Positions 34,116 through 43,540 of a DNA stretch of 64,000 nucleotides are shown piece after piece. Position 1 is the stretch's first letter. Each line of letters begins with the position of its first letter. The notes beneath the pieces are model-generated. The model saw only the letters and a list, made by a program, of their open reading frames with translations. It ran no database searches and had not been told where the DNA came from. The stretch covers positions 1 to 64,000 of the forward strand of contig JAAWWE010000009.1 in the NCBI GenBank assembly GCA_021404525.1, written 5' to 3'. Origin of the DNA: Rhodobiaceae bacterium (GTDB lineage: Bacteria > Pseudomonadota > Alphaproteobacteria > Parvibaculales > Parvibaculaceae). A program made the position numbers and the translations under genes.

Positions 34116-35096
34116 ATGTATAACAACTCATCCCCCCTATCCGCTGACGATCTCGACCAAGCATTCATCCAGGGACATTTCGCCGCTGTGTTTCAGCCGA
34201 AACTCTCGCTGATCGATGGCCGGACCTTGGGCGTTGAAAGTTTCATCCGTTGGCATCATCCCGAATTCGGTACTTTGTTGCCGGGCGAGTTTTTGAGCTT
34301 TGCCGGCGCCGAAGGGCGCCTTCAGGATCTAACCGACTTGATGCTTCATGAAGCCGCCCGTGTTGTATCCGTTTGGCGCTCCCAGCAACGACACTGGACA
34401 GTGTCTGTGAACCTGAGCGCTGAAGACGTTGACAACCCATACCTGCCAAATCACATATGCAATCTGTTTACCGCATACGCCATCCCATCAGATGCGATCT
34501 CGGTTGATGTTCCTGAAGCAGCTTTGAGTGAAGACCCTGACCGCAGGTTGAGCGCTCTTGCCGAGCTTAGAAAACGCGGCATATCCATTGCGCTCGATAC
34601 CACCGGAATAGATTTGCTTCCCCCTGAGAAGATTAGTGCAGAGTATTTTTCCGAACTGAAAATCGGGGGCACATCGCTGATCAAATTTGCCAGAAGCGTG
34701 AGCCGGTCCCGCAAAGGGTTGATTGCAGAAAGATTGGAGGCCGCTGCCGCCAACGGCCTCACCGTCACAGCGACGCGCGTAGAGGACATCGAAACCATCA
34801 GGCCTCTTGCCGATATGGGGTTCAGTGCCGCACAGGGCACCTTCTTCCGACATCCTGACACTCAGGAGGGATTGGAAAACTGGTCTTCAGACTGGCTGAT
34901 GCCGGTATTGAGCGGCGAACGCCCGCCTCGTGCCGACACCATCGCCCGCGCACGCGCAGATCTGGCAGACCCGGATCTATTGCTTCTGCCAGACAATGAC
35001 AGCACAGAAATCGCCGAGGGCGACTCCAAGCGCCTGTCGCAAGATACAAAGCCTGCTGAAAAACAGGGCGACACGTTTCAGGTTGCCGTCCCCTAG
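34116..35096 (+). CDS. EAL-fold protein, probably catalytically inactive
   Basis: 326 residues with a single EAL domain over about residues 15-255 and an acidic C-terminal tail. Several residues needed for c-di-GMP hydrolysis are missing. The EAL signature reads VESFIRW. SVNLSAED keeps the Asn. The DDFGTG motif is replaced by ALDTTGIDLL. The catalytic Glu before the final helix (usually AEGVE) is TATRVEDIE. It may bind c-di-GMP or a protein without cleaving the nucleotide. There is no GGDEF, sensor or TM segment. It lies between the NUDIX gene and the thiolase gene with no operon partner. Confidence 0.8.
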   Translation: MYNNSSPLSADDLDQAFIQGHFAAVFQPKLSLIDGRTLGVESFIRWHHPEFGTLLPGEFLSFAGAEGRLQDLTDLMLHEAARVVSVWRSQQRHWTVSVNLSAEDVDNPYLPNHICNLFTAYAIPSDAISVDVPEAALSEDPDRRLSALAELRKRGISIALDTTGIDLLPPEKISAEYFSELKIGGTSLIKFARSVSRSRKGLIAERLEAAAANGLTVTATRVEDIETIRPLADMGFSAAQGTFFRHPDTQEGLENWSSDWLMPVLSGERPPRADTIARARADLADPDLLLLPDNDSTEIAEGDSKRLSQDTKPAEKQGDTFQVAVP

Positions 35097-35114
35097 GTAG
35101 CGCCTGAAGGTGAC

Positions 35115-36329
35115 TTAGACGCGCTCGATGATCGTCGCGATGCCCTGTCCGACACCAATACACATAGTGCAGAGCGCATAGCGCCCACCCGTTTCCTGTA
35201 GCTCGTGAACCGCCGTCGTTACTAGACGGGCGCCGCTCATGCCCAGCGGATGGCCAAGCGCAATAGCGCCCCCGTTCGGATTAACATGACTCGCATCATC
35301 AGGAAGACCTAGATCGCGCATGACAGCGAGCGATTGAGACGCAAAAGCCTCGTTAAGTTCAATCACATCCATGTCTTCAAGGGAGAGCCCCGTTTGCTCA
35401 AGCACCTTGCGTACCGCAGGCGCCGGACCAATCCCCATAACGCGAGGCGGTACGCCGGCTGTCGCCATGCCCACGACACGGGCAAGGGGTTTCAGCCCAT
35501 GCTGCTCCACCCCTTCATGTGACGCCAACAGCAAAGCACAGGCTCCATCATTGACGCCTGAGGCGTTACCGGCCGTGACAGACCCTCCTTCGCGGAACGG
35601 TGCTCTGAGTTTCGCAAGACCTTCTGCATTTGTTTCAGGGCGAGGATGCTCGTCCACCGCGACAACGGTCTCCCCCTTCCGCGTAGAAATCGTGACCGGC
35701 ACGGTCTCTTTCTCAAACCGGCCCCGGGCCATCGCTGCTCCCGCTTTCTTTTGGCTTGAAAGCGCAAAACGGTCCTGGTCTTCCCTGGAGATCTGGAAAT
35801 CTTCGGCGACATTCTCGCCAGTCTCTGGCATCGAATCCGTACCGTACTGACTATCCATCAACGGATTGACAAACCGCCATCCGATCGTTGTGTCATACAT
35901 GGTCACATCACGGGCAAAGGCAGTTCCGCCCTTGGCAACAACGAAGGGGGCTCGCGACATGCTCTCCACACCGCCTGCGATCATGAGATCTGCTTCGCCA
36001 GCTCTGATCGCTCGTGACGCGGTACCGACTGCATCCATGCCCGATCCACAAAGACGATTGATCGTGGTGCCCGACACATTGACCGGAAGACCAGCCAGGA
36101 GCGACGACATGCGCGCGACATTCCGATTATCTTCGCCTGCCTGATTGGCGCAGCCAAAGATAACATCGTCCACCCTCTCCCAATTGACGCTGCTGTTACG
36201 CTCCATGAGAGCCATCAAAGGAACCGCTCCTAAATCGTCTGGGCGGACCGTCGCTAGGCTGCCGCCATACCGGCCAATAGGCGTTCGGACAGCGTCACAG
36301 ATAAAGGCATCGGTTCGGGAATGGGACAT
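35115..36329 (-). CDS. Acetyl-CoA acyltransferase (thiolase), 3-oxoadipyl-CoA thiolase-like
   Basis: 404 residues. Thiolase catalytic residues are all visible: nucleophilic Cys in [12 protein letters not shown], His in [15 protein letters not shown], and the second Cys in [12 protein letters not shown]. The N-terminus [19 protein letters not shown] and the loop [18 protein letters not shown] resemble the PcaF/PaaJ branch, which cleaves 3-oxoadipyl-CoA to succinyl-CoA and acetyl-CoA. A broader 3-ketoacyl-CoA role is possible because no pca or paa genes are adjacent. The gene is monocistronic. It converges on the EAL gene with an 18 nt gap. Confidence 0.92.
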   Translation of the reverse strand: MSHSRTDAFICDAVRTPIGRYGGSLATVRPDDLGAVPLMALMERNSSVNWERVDDVIFGCANQAGEDNRNVARMSSLLAGLPVNVSGTTINRLCGSGMDAVGTASRAIRAGEADLMIAGGVESMSRAPFVVAKGGTAFARDVTMYDTTIGWRFVNPLMDSQYGTDSMPETGENVAEDFQISREDQDRFALSSQKKAGAAMARGRFEKETVPVTISTRKGETVVAVDEHPRPETNAEGLAKLRAPFREGGSVTAGNASGVNDGACALLLASHEGVEQHGLKPLARVVGMATAGVPPRVMGIGPAPAVRKVLEQTGLSLEDMDVIELNEAFASQSLAVMRDLGLPDDASHVNPNGGAIALGHPLGMSGARLVTTAVHELQETGGRYALCTMCIGVGQGIATIIERV

Positions 36330-36405
36330 TACATAAGCCTCGCGTCTCGAAGAAAGTCGAGCGCGCAGACTATCTTATTTGTCAGCTATTGCCAGTAGCG
36401 AAGCG

Positions 36406-37554
36406 TTAGACGAAACTCACTTCGTCGCCGGGTGTTTCAACATGCAGCTTGTCAGAGATCCGCGACATGCGACCGAGCAGGAAGTCCAGGTCGTCCCCTT
36501 CCAAACCATCATAGCTGGTCAGCAGGCGTTCCAGCATGCGCAGGCGGAAATTGTACCGGTCGCTTTCGGCGCCTGTGTAGTCCATCTCCTGGTAGATATC
36601 GACGGCAGCCCGAAAGGCTGGAAACAGAACCTGAGGAAGCCTTGCCCGTGCATAAAGCGCTTTCAGACCCAGCGGGCCCTTGTCGTGCATCAGAGACCAC
36701 ACTTTTGGTTCAGGCAGACCTGTGAGCTGAACAAAAATCGCCTCAGCAAAACGCATTTCGCCAAGGCACATCGCACGCAAAAGCAGAGAAGAGGTCATAC
36801 GACCAGTTGTGGCGAGCTGTTCAACGAGCTTTGGAATATCCTTGCTCTCAATACCATCAACCAGATCAACCGTCGTCCGCTCACGGCTATCTTTAATGAC
36901 CTGGGCCGCAACATCTTCGCTGATGTCGTGCCGCTTAATGAGATAGCCTCGAAGCTCATCGGAGACGGCCGTCACCAAATGCTCGACAACGGTGACGGGC
37001 AGGTCAGCCCGTTTTACAAGTTTTTTGGCAATAGCCTCATCGTCGCCAAACCGGTCAGCGACAGCAACAAGCGTCCCTTCCCAAAAGCTTGCGCCCTCAT
37101 TGCCGGTGAGACACAGAACCACATCCCGATTGTCAGTTGAGACGAGCGCGTCAGATAGTTCAGGCGAGACAGTCGGACGGCTCGCGATCGACATCTGCTT
37201 CGCCCGTGATCCGCTATTTACAATTGAGATCAGCGCCTCGTCACTGAAGACCGGCGATGCTTCAAGCACCGGCCGGGCGACTTCATCAATATCAGCCGCC
37301 AGAGATTCAAGAATGTCTTTTGGGGCGCCAGGCATCAAGCACAGAGATTTCGCAAGACTCTCCCGCACCATCTGTGCTGTGTCCTGCACAAGAAGCGCCA
37401 GAATTTCGTGTGCCAATTCCCGCTCACGGTGCGTGATCAATGCGTTGTCAAAACGCTCGGCGACTTTTGTGCCAACTTCTACTCTAGCCTCGGGCGACGG
37501 ATCGCGGGCCAGTGCGGCGACATCGAAGGCACTCAAAACAGGGGTATCGGTCAT
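36406..37554 (-). CDS. DUF2336 domain protein
   Basis: 382 residues from the ATG at 37554 with AGGAGCGAG upstream; the frame extends to 37689 but the added 45 residues look non-coding. The protein is all-helical with HEAT-like repeats (pairs such as ILALLVQDTAQMVRESLAKSL). This is the DUF2336 domain, found mainly in alphaproteobacteria and often annotated as a conserved hypothetical protein. No catalytic motif, TM segment or signal is visible. A regulatory or scaffold role has been suggested for such repeats, but none is proven here. It lies behind the thiolase gene, 76 nt away. Confidence 0.8.
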   Translation of the reverse strand: MTDTPVLSAFDVAALARDPSPEARVEVGTKVAERFDNALITHRERELAHEILALLVQDTAQMVRESLAKSLCLMPGAPKDILESLAADIDEVARPVLEASPVFSDEALISIVNSGSRAKQMSIASRPTVSPELSDALVSTDNRDVVLCLTGNEGASFWEGTLVAVADRFGDDEAIAKKLVKRADLPVTVVEHLVTAVSDELRGYLIKRHDISEDVAAQVIKDSRERTTVDLVDGIESKDIPKLVEQLATTGRMTSSLLLRAMCLGEMRFAEAIFVQLTGLPEPKVWSLMHDKGPLGLKALYARARLPQVLFPAFRAAVDIYQEMDYTGAESDRYNFRLRMLERLLTSYDGLEGDDLDFLLGRMSRISDKLHVETPGDEVSFV

Positions 37555-37809
37555 GGGTGTCTCGCTCCTGTTCCCCTCCTGCAAAAACAGGAGATCTGGG
37601 TCATTCTGACCAATGTAGCGAGTGCGGGTTAACGAAGACTTCAGGCGATGTGCATAAACGGCGATCGAGTGAAAGAAAATGGAAACCACAAAAAACGCGG
37701 TTTTCGCCCTTTTCAGACCCTCACGCCTGATATCTACAGGCGCTCTGAGGTCATTTCTGGGCCTGTGGAAAACGTAAAAGTTTACCTATGCGGCTGCTCT
37801 GCGGAGCGA
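37555..37809. other. Intergenic region without a recognisable gene
   Basis: 255 nt between the DUF2336 start and the end of the sterol desaturase-like gene, both on the minus strand. It holds the leader of the DUF2336 gene. No convincing hairpin with a T-run, tRNA or small ORF with a ribosome-binding site was seen. Confidence 0.5.
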
Positions 37810-38724
37810 TCAGTCCTTAGACGGCGTCCGAAATGGAAAGACCAACTGCTCTGTAAACCCAGCAGGCATAGGACCATGGATCCCGATCTTGGCTGGGGGC
37901 CGGCGGTCCGCGTCAAAATAGGTGCGGAAGAGAATATCCCAGAGCATCAGGTTCTCGCCGTAATTCTTATTGCCTTCATTCAGGTCAAGAGAGTGATGCC
38001 AGCGGTGCAAGCCCGGTGTGTTGAACACATAATTGAGCGGCCCGGTGCGCGTTTCAATATTGCAGTGGGTCAGAATGCCCATAAAGGCCGTGAAGGCGCT
38101 GACCCACAAAAAGACTTCCATCGGCGCACCCATAAGGAAGAGCAAAGGCTGGCTCAAGATGATGCTGAAGAAAGAGTCCACAAAATGAAAGCGCCCGGTA
38201 TTGATGAACCATAAGCGGGTGACGGAATGGTGGACCGCATGAAAACGCCAGATATAGGGAATCTCATGGGCGAGCCGGTGCGCCCAATAGAGCCCGAACT
38301 CCGCAACAACCAACCCTAACACCACTTGAGCAAGCATCGGCCAGTCACCTGGCCAAAACCCGTCTGTTGATCCTGCTGGTGGCTGAACGGCACCGGCAAT
38401 TCCGACTGTCGCCGTAACAACTACGAGAATCTGAACAAGACCCTTGTTCAGAAGGGTGTGGGCGAGGTTTGCAAAGGTCTGCTTATCATCTTTGAGCCAG
38501 GCGCGTTCATGAGGCATCACCCGCTCAAACACACCAACACAGAGAGCAAAGCTGACATACACAATATTGAAAACGAGCACTGGCGACTCTGTCGTCATGC
38601 CCCACCCCGTCAGTGTGACACCAGCGGCAAGCAAGCCAGGCCAAACGATAAACGAAGCTAGAAAGCGAGCCCGTCCGCTATCAGCATACCCGCTCTTCAC
38701 CACACTCTGGTCGCTCACACTCAC
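37810..38724 (-). CDS. Sterol desaturase/fatty acid hydroxylase superfamily protein
   Basis: 304 residues with about five hydrophobic segments. The histidine clusters of the integral-membrane di-iron hydroxylases are complete: HRLAHEI, FHAVHHSV and GLHRWHHSLD, with an extra His at HCNIET. The family inserts oxygen into or desaturates lipid substrates, such as sterols, carotenoids or fatty acyl chains. The natural substrate here is unknown. It is probably an inner-membrane protein using electrons from a reductase encoded elsewhere. A DksA-like gene lies 18 nt upstream on the same strand. Confidence 0.87.
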   Translation of the reverse strand: MSVSDQSVVKSGYADSGRARFLASFIVWPGLLAAGVTLTGWGMTTESPVLVFNIVYVSFALCVGVFERVMPHERAWLKDDKQTFANLAHTLLNKGLVQILVVVTATVGIAGAVQPPAGSTDGFWPGDWPMLAQVVLGLVVAEFGLYWAHRLAHEIPYIWRFHAVHHSVTRLWFINTGRFHFVDSFFSIILSQPLLFLMGAPMEVFLWVSAFTAFMGILTHCNIETRTGPLNYVFNTPGLHRWHHSLDLNEGNKNYGENLMLWDILFRTYFDADRRPPAKIGIHGPMPAGFTEQLVFPFRTPSKD

Positions 38725-38742
38725 CCTTGAACCCTTTTCTCT

Positions 38743-39087
38743 CTACTTCGCGTGGGCAACACAAGTCGCCGCAGCGGGATCCAAATCCAACCGGCCCCGC
38801 TCTATAGCGTCACCGCAGGCAGCACAATACCCGAATTCACCCTCATCGATACGGGCAAGCGCCGCGTCAATTTTCCGCAGATCCAGCATCCGGCGCCGGT
38901 CCGTCTCCTGAGCCATCGCTTGAGCTTGTAGCGCATCCATTCGGCTGAGGCGCCCCACACTTTGTTGATCGAGCTGAACCACCGCACTCGCATCTTTAGA
39001 AGACGCCTTAACCTCCGCCAATTCAGCCTTCATGGCCCGCAAGCGCGCAGCGAAATCGGCCAGCTCCTGGTCATTCAAATCAGCCAT
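38743..39087 (-). CDS. TraR/DksA-type zinc-finger protein
   Basis: 114 residues from the ATG at 39087; a GTG at 39102 would add five. An N-terminal coiled coil (FAARLRAMKAELAEVK and DALQAQAMAQETDRRR regions) is followed by the C-terminal zinc finger GYCAACGDAIERGRL...ATCVAHAK. The standard Cys4 pattern C-x2-C-x17-C-x2-C appears here as C-x2-C-x17-C-x2-H. Such proteins bind RNA polymerase through the secondary channel and modulate transcription, sometimes with ppGpp. The acidic tip expected for DksA (DxxDxA) is present only loosely (LRKIDAALARID). It lies upstream of the sterol desaturase-like gene. Confidence 0.82.
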   Translation of the reverse strand: MADLNDQELADFAARLRAMKAELAEVKASSKDASAVVQLDQQSVGRLSRMDALQAQAMAQETDRRRMLDLRKIDAALARIDEGEFGYCAACGDAIERGRLDLDPAAATCVAHAK

Positions 39088-39218
39088 GCCCCAGCGTAAC
39101 ACGAGAAGTAAAATCCCCGAAAACCGGCCATTTTGACAGCATCGCGGAAGTGTGGATGATCCGCCGCAACAAGAAACAACATATCCGGTTCCATAATGGC
39201 CGGCATTCGGGGGTTCTC

Positions 39219-40424
39219 ATGCTCGACGGCATTCGCGTAATTGAAATGGCAACTTACATCGCAGCACCCGGCGCAGGCGGCATTATGGCCGATTGGGGTG
39301 CTGATGTGGTCAAGGTCGAACCGCTACATGGCTGCCCGATGCGCCACTTCCTCTCAAACATCGGGTCAGAAGGCCTGCAGGGGAACCCGGTCTTTACCAT
39401 CGACAATCGCGGCAAAAAGGGTGTGGCGCTAGACACCAGCAAGCCGGAAGGCGTAGCAGCGCTTAAGAAACTGGTAGCGGACGCCGATGTCTTCCTGACC
39501 AATGTCCGTCCCGGCGGACTGGAACGTTCCGGCCTTGATTATGAGAGTTTGAAAGCCATCAACCCAAAGCTCATCTATGCGAGCGTCACGGGCTACGGGC
39601 TGACAGGTCCCGACCGTGACAAACCTGGCTTTGATGTCGCTGCCTTCTATGCCCGATCCGGCATTGGTCGTATGGCAACACCGAAGGGACAGGAACCCGC
39701 CCCGCTCCGCATGGCAAACGGTGATCACACCACCGCCATGGCAACGGTCGCAGGCATCCTGGCCGCCATCATTGAACGCGGCAAAACCGGCGAAGGAAAA
39801 CTCGTTGAATCTTCCCTCCTGCGCACCGGCATCTATACAGGCGGATCGGACATGTCGATCCAGCTGATGTTTGGCAAGCTTGCGACGTCGAAGTCGCGTC
39901 ATGAAGCCATCAGCCCAACGTCCAACTTCTTCCTGACAAAGGATGACTACTGGATCGCATTGGTTCCCCGACAAGGTCAGAAAGACTGGGCCGGCGTTTG
40001 CCGCGCACTGGGACATCCCGATCTGATTGAAGATGAGCGTTTTGCGACACCGAAGGCCCGCCGCATTCATGCAGCAGCCCTTGTCGACATCATGGATGCG
40101 ACCTTCCGTGAGCATGATCTGGACTATTGGCGCGAGCGCCTGGACGCAGAAGACCAGATCTGGTCACCCATGCAACATCCCAAAGACGTCATCGAAGACG
40201 AGCAGGCACATGCCGCCGGTGGCTTTGTCGACATTGCCGGCCCGGATGGCAAACCTGCCTTCAAGTCACCGGCAGGTCCCATCAGGTTCTCTGACGTAGA
40301 AGATGGCATGAAGGCGCCTGCTCCCGGCCTCGGCGAGCACACAGAAGAAGTGCTGAAGGCCGCTGGTGTAACGGATGAAGAATGGGAAGCGTTGAGAGCA
40401 ACCGGAACGGTAGCCGAAGCTTAA
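39219..40424 (+). CDS. CoA-transferase family III (CaiB/BaiF)
   Basis: 401 residues from the ATG at 39219 with CGGGGG upstream; the frame opens at 39150 without family similarity. The N-terminal motif LDGIRVIEMATYIAAPGAGG and DWGADVVKVEP are typical of family III. The catalytic aspartate is likely in MANGDHTTAMAT, which aligns with the Asp of formyl-CoA transferase by memory. The enzyme moves CoA between carboxylic acids through an anhydride intermediate. The donor and acceptor are unknown. It may feed the CoA-linked catabolic enzymes in the window (ACAD, MaoC, CitE). The 3' end overlaps the convergent lytic transglycosylase gene by 4 nt. Confidence 0.88.
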   Translation: MLDGIRVIEMATYIAAPGAGGIMADWGADVVKVEPLHGCPMRHFLSNIGSEGLQGNPVFTIDNRGKKGVALDTSKPEGVAALKKLVADADVFLTNVRPGGLERSGLDYESLKAINPKLIYASVTGYGLTGPDRDKPGFDVAAFYARSGIGRMATPKGQEPAPLRMANGDHTTAMATVAGILAAIIERGKTGEGKLVESSLLRTGIYTGGSDMSIQLMFGKLATSKSRHEAISPTSNFFLTKDDYWIALVPRQGQKDWAGVCRALGHPDLIEDERFATPKARRIHAAALVDIMDATFREHDLDYWRERLDAEDQIWSPMQHPKDVIEDEQAHAAGGFVDIAGPDGKPAFKSPAGPIRFSDVEDGMKAPAPGLGEHTEEVLKAAGVTDEEWEALRATGTVAEA

Positions 40425-41287
40425 GACGCAGACGCGCTCAGCCGAAGATCATCATAAGCCTGTTCTTTGCGACGATCGGCAGCGACATCATCTCGCTCCG
40501 GCGTTTCCAACGAAGCTAGAATGTTCACAACCATAGGGCTGAGTTCCATCACCGGTCGTGAATAGCCTGTAGCAACCTGAAGCGGCGGAACCGCTGGACC
40601 GCCTGGGGCACGTCGCACCGGTTCCGGTAGAGAGTCGCCTGGCAATGCCGGCGCTGCATCCTGAGTGCCACTATCGTGACGGGAGATGAGATTGCGGTAG
40701 ACCTCGCGCATGGATTTCGCACGACCGTCCCCATCAAAGAAAATGGATTTATTCGCGCTCGCCGCCCGGGGGAAGAGATCCGCTGCGGGGCGCCCTGGTG
40801 CGACTTCCGTGGCCTGGATGAAATCAATCGCGCCACCTGTACCGAGGAAATGAGACATATAGAGCTCGCCGTCACTCACTTCTCGCTCTAGCTCACGCTC
40901 CATTCGCTGTTCTGCACCGCGGGTCATCGCACCTGCCATCAGTGCAGCGCTTGTCGGATTATAGCGCTCGGCAAGAATTTCCTGCTTCATTGCCGGGTCA
41001 GCCACAAAATGCCGACCACGACCATCTACCTCAATGGCATCGGCATAGGTGCCCAGTCCGTGCTCCGCGCCATTTTGTTTCACTGTGCTGAGCCACGTCT
41101 GATCGATGAACTGAAACAGTCCCGCCGCACTGGAAGTCCTTGCTTTTGCTGTGCTTTCCAGGCTCGACTCGCGCATGGCCGTCTGCATCAGATAGTCGAA
41201 ATCAACCCCTGTTGCATCGCTTGCCTGGGCAATCGCGCCGGTCACTTCTCGCGGCGTCGCCGCTATTTGCATATGTATCGAAGTCAT
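40421..41287 (-). CDS. Lytic transglycosylase (SLT domain), no signal peptide
   Basis: 288 residues from the ATG at 41287, preceded by AAGGTGAG. The SLT domain occupies about residues 20-170; the catalytic Glu is in MRESSLEST, followed by SSAAGLFQFIDQTW, the usual core motifs. The C-terminal 100 residues are proline/alanine-rich and disordered. There is no Sec signal peptide or TM segment, so export may use another route (for example the flagellar or a specialised secretion apparatus) or the start may be wrong. Such transglycosylases cleave peptidoglycan to insert machines through the wall. No flagellar genes are in the window. Confidence 0.8.
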   Translation of the reverse strand: MTSIHMQIAATPREVTGAIAQASDATGVDFDYLMQTAMRESSLESTAKARTSSAAGLFQFIDQTWLSTVKQNGAEHGLGTYADAIEVDGRGRHFVADPAMKQEILAERYNPTSAALMAGAMTRGAEQRMERELEREVSDGELYMSHFLGTGGAIDFIQATEVAPGRPAADLFPRAASANKSIFFDGDGRAKSMREVYRNLISRHDSGTQDAAPALPGDSLPEPVRRAPGGPAVPPLQVATGYSRPVMELSPMVVNILASLETPERDDVAADRRKEQAYDDLRLSASAS

Positions 41288-41429
41288 GTCTCACCTTTTC
41301 CCGCCATCAACTTCGCAAAGCCCGTGCCAAAACCTCGCCGACCTGTGATCGACAAAAAACCCCACTTTTCCTAGCCCTTTCTCCATAAGTCGCTAAGCTC
41401 GGATTCGGGGAAATCAGGAGGAGGAAAGA

Positions 41430-42851
41430 ATGTCGGAGACCGAAGTCGCAGCGGAAGTATCTGAAACGCTGCACCATCCAGGTACATCAATCCCAGGGGA
41501 AAAGCCCTATCCAAATCCAATTTATGCCTGGTACGTGGTCGCCGTCCTCGTCGTCGCCTACACCTTCTCCTTCATCGACCGTCAGATTTTGAGCCTGCTG
41601 GTTGGTCCCATGAAGCGGGACCTGAGCATCTCTGACTTCGAAATGAGCCTGCTTCAGGGATTTGCCTTTGCGATCTTTTACGCTGTGCTGGGCCTGCCCA
41701 TTGGGCGCATGGTCGACAGCAAAAAGCGGGTGACCATCATCTCAGCCGGTATTCTGGTCTGGAGCGTCATGACTGCCCTTTGCGGGACGGCGCGTTCTTA
41801 TTGGCAGCTTTTCCTCTATCGAATGGGCGTCGGCGTTGGCGAAGCAGCCTTGTCGCCCGCCGCCTATTCCATGCTCGCTGACTATTTCAAACCGGAACGC
41901 ATGGGCTTCGCCCTCGGTGTTTACGGCATGGGAGTTTATATCGGCGCGGGTCTTGCCCTCGTTATTGGGGCTCAGGTGATCGCCATCGTAAACACAACAG
42001 GCGCCACAACACTGCCTCTCATTGGAGACATATACCCCTGGCAAATCGTCTTTCTGGCGGTCGGCCTGCCTGGCATCCTGGTCGCCATCTGGATGTGGAC
42101 CATCAAGGAGCCCGAGCGCCGCGGCCATATGCGTACCGAAACCAATGCGGATGGTGAAGAAACCCATGCGCCTCTGCCCCTCGGCGAAGTGGTCGGCTTC
42201 ATGTGGCAGAACCGCGCCACGCTCGTCTCCCATCACCTCTGCTATGCGCTTGGCGCCATGATGGCCTATGGCGTCGCGGCCTGGATCCCGACCTTCCTCG
42301 TTCGCACCCATGGATGGGCAATCGTGGATGCAGGCACCTATTACGGCATTGTTGTTATGATTTTTGGCACAGCTGGCGTGGTTGCCGGTGGCTGGATGGG
42401 CGACAAAGTGACCGCTGCCGGACGACCAAATGGACGCCTGCTCGTGATGGGCCTTGGCTGTCTTGCTGCAGCACCCTTTGCACTTGCTTACCCGCTGGTC
42501 GACAATATCAGCTTGGTCTTTGTCCTTCTGTGCTTCGCAACCTTCTTTTCCACTTTCGCAATCTCTCCTGGCGCAGCTGCGATACAGGAGCTCATGCCCA
42601 ACCAGATGCGCGGCTTCGCCTCCGCCTTCATGATTTTCGTGATCACACTCATTGGTCTGGGCCTGGGTCCGTCCGTCATCGCGGCGATGACGGACTTCGT
42701 CTATCAGGATGAAATGATGATCCGCTATTCCCTGGCCTATCCACCAGCAGTCATTTTGCTTGCAGGCGGACTGATTGGCCTGGCAGGGCTCAAACCCTAT
42801 CTGACAAGCCGGGAGCGTGTGGTTGCCTGGTCGAAGCAACACGAAGCCTAA
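41430..42851 (+). CDS. MFS transporter, spinster-like
   Basis: 473 residues with 12 predicted TM helices. The ATG at 41430 has AGGAGGAGG upstream. Signature motifs: FIDRQILSLLVGPMKRDL after TM1 and GLPIGRMVDSKKR in the TM2-3 loop, with RMGVGVGEAALSPAAYSM in TM4, typical of spinster-like or related MFS exporters and importers. The central loop (EPERRGHMRTETN) is cytoplasmic. Substrate cannot be read from the sequence; relatives often accompany catabolic genes for aromatic or steroidal acids. It is divergent from the lytic transglycosylase, with about 140 nt between the starts. Confidence 0.87.
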   Translation: MSETEVAAEVSETLHHPGTSIPGEKPYPNPIYAWYVVAVLVVAYTFSFIDRQILSLLVGPMKRDLSISDFEMSLLQGFAFAIFYAVLGLPIGRMVDSKKRVTIISAGILVWSVMTALCGTARSYWQLFLYRMGVGVGEAALSPAAYSMLADYFKPERMGFALGVYGMGVYIGAGLALVIGAQVIAIVNTTGATTLPLIGDIYPWQIVFLAVGLPGILVAIWMWTIKEPERRGHMRTETNADGEETHAPLPLGEVVGFMWQNRATLVSHHLCYALGAMMAYGVAAWIPTFLVRTHGWAIVDAGTYYGIVVMIFGTAGVVAGGWMGDKVTAAGRPNGRLLVMGLGCLAAAPFALAYPLVDNISLVFVLLCFATFFSTFAISPGAAAIQELMPNQMRGFASAFMIFVITLIGLGLGPSVIAAMTDFVYQDEMMIRYSLAYPPAVILLAGGLIGLAGLKPYLTSRERVVAWSKQHEA

Positions 42852-42965
42852 ACAGAGAGCAGTTTCAGAGCGTTAGACGGAGAAGCGGACTCAAAATGAG
42901 AACCGACCTCGAAGCTGTGGATGATTCCAAAGTCAGATTCGATTTCAAGGACTTAGCGCGAAGTG

Positions 42966-43451
42966 TTAGCGCCAGTCAGAGAGGCGGATAATGTTGCTGG
43001 TGCTCTTGGCTTGGCTGCCCAATGCGGCACGTTGGGATGCCATGTCTGACTGACCAACTGCGATCCGGTCTGAGGGATGAGGCATCCGGATTTTGCGCGC
43101 AAGCGACGCATCATCGATGGGCTTGCGAATGTGATCGTCCGCCCCCGCAATGCGCCCCTCATCAATCATGTCAGGCGTCAGCTCATGGCCCGTCAGAAGG
43201 ATAATGCCCTCCCGACCATCGAGATCACGAAGACCACCAAGGCCATAACGCAGCGACACAATCAGAGCGCCAACATCTTCACCGCAGACGGATTGGTCAA
43301 CGATTGTGAGATCTGGTTGAAAACGCCGAAATGCTTTTTTCAGTCCCTCACCAGAGGAGACTTCCATGCTCCGAAACCCCAACCGGCCGCATACACGGGC
43401 TGCAACGCGCCGCGCAAGGTGAGATGAATCAGCAATAAGGCAAGTTCGCAT
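42966..43451 (-). CDS. Single-domain response regulator
   Basis: 161 residues. The receiver domain spans about residues 1-125: an acidic residue in LIADSS, the phospho-accepting Asp in LTIVDQSV (approximately residue 52), Thr in LLTGHE, and Lys in RKPIDD. The C-terminal 40 residues have no known output domain. It is CheY-like or a relay partner for a phosphotransfer protein. The stand-alone Hpt protein at 32661 is a candidate but there is no direct evidence. No histidine kinase is adjacent. The gene is flanked by the MFS transporter (convergent) and the AraC regulator (same strand). Confidence 0.85.
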   Translation of the reverse strand: MRTCLIADSSHLARRVAARVCGRLGFRSMEVSSGEGLKKAFRRFQPDLTIVDQSVCGEDVGALIVSLRYGLGGLRDLDGREGIILLTGHELTPDMIDEGRIAGADDHIRKPIDDASLARKIRMPHPSDRIAVGQSDMASQRAALGSQAKSTSNIIRLSDWR

Positions 43452-43540
43452 AACAGCGCCCCCGAAATCTGGAAGCGCAGAAAGCGCTTCCCTAACGAGA
43501 AAACGCTAGCGCGGAGACCTGAAGTTTTTATTAACCATAA

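Noticed and set aside
42896..42991. 31-codon plus-strand frame starting ATGAGAACCGAC between the MFS and response-regulator genes
   Set aside because: No ribosome-binding site. Its end overlaps the response regulator, and nothing suggests translation.
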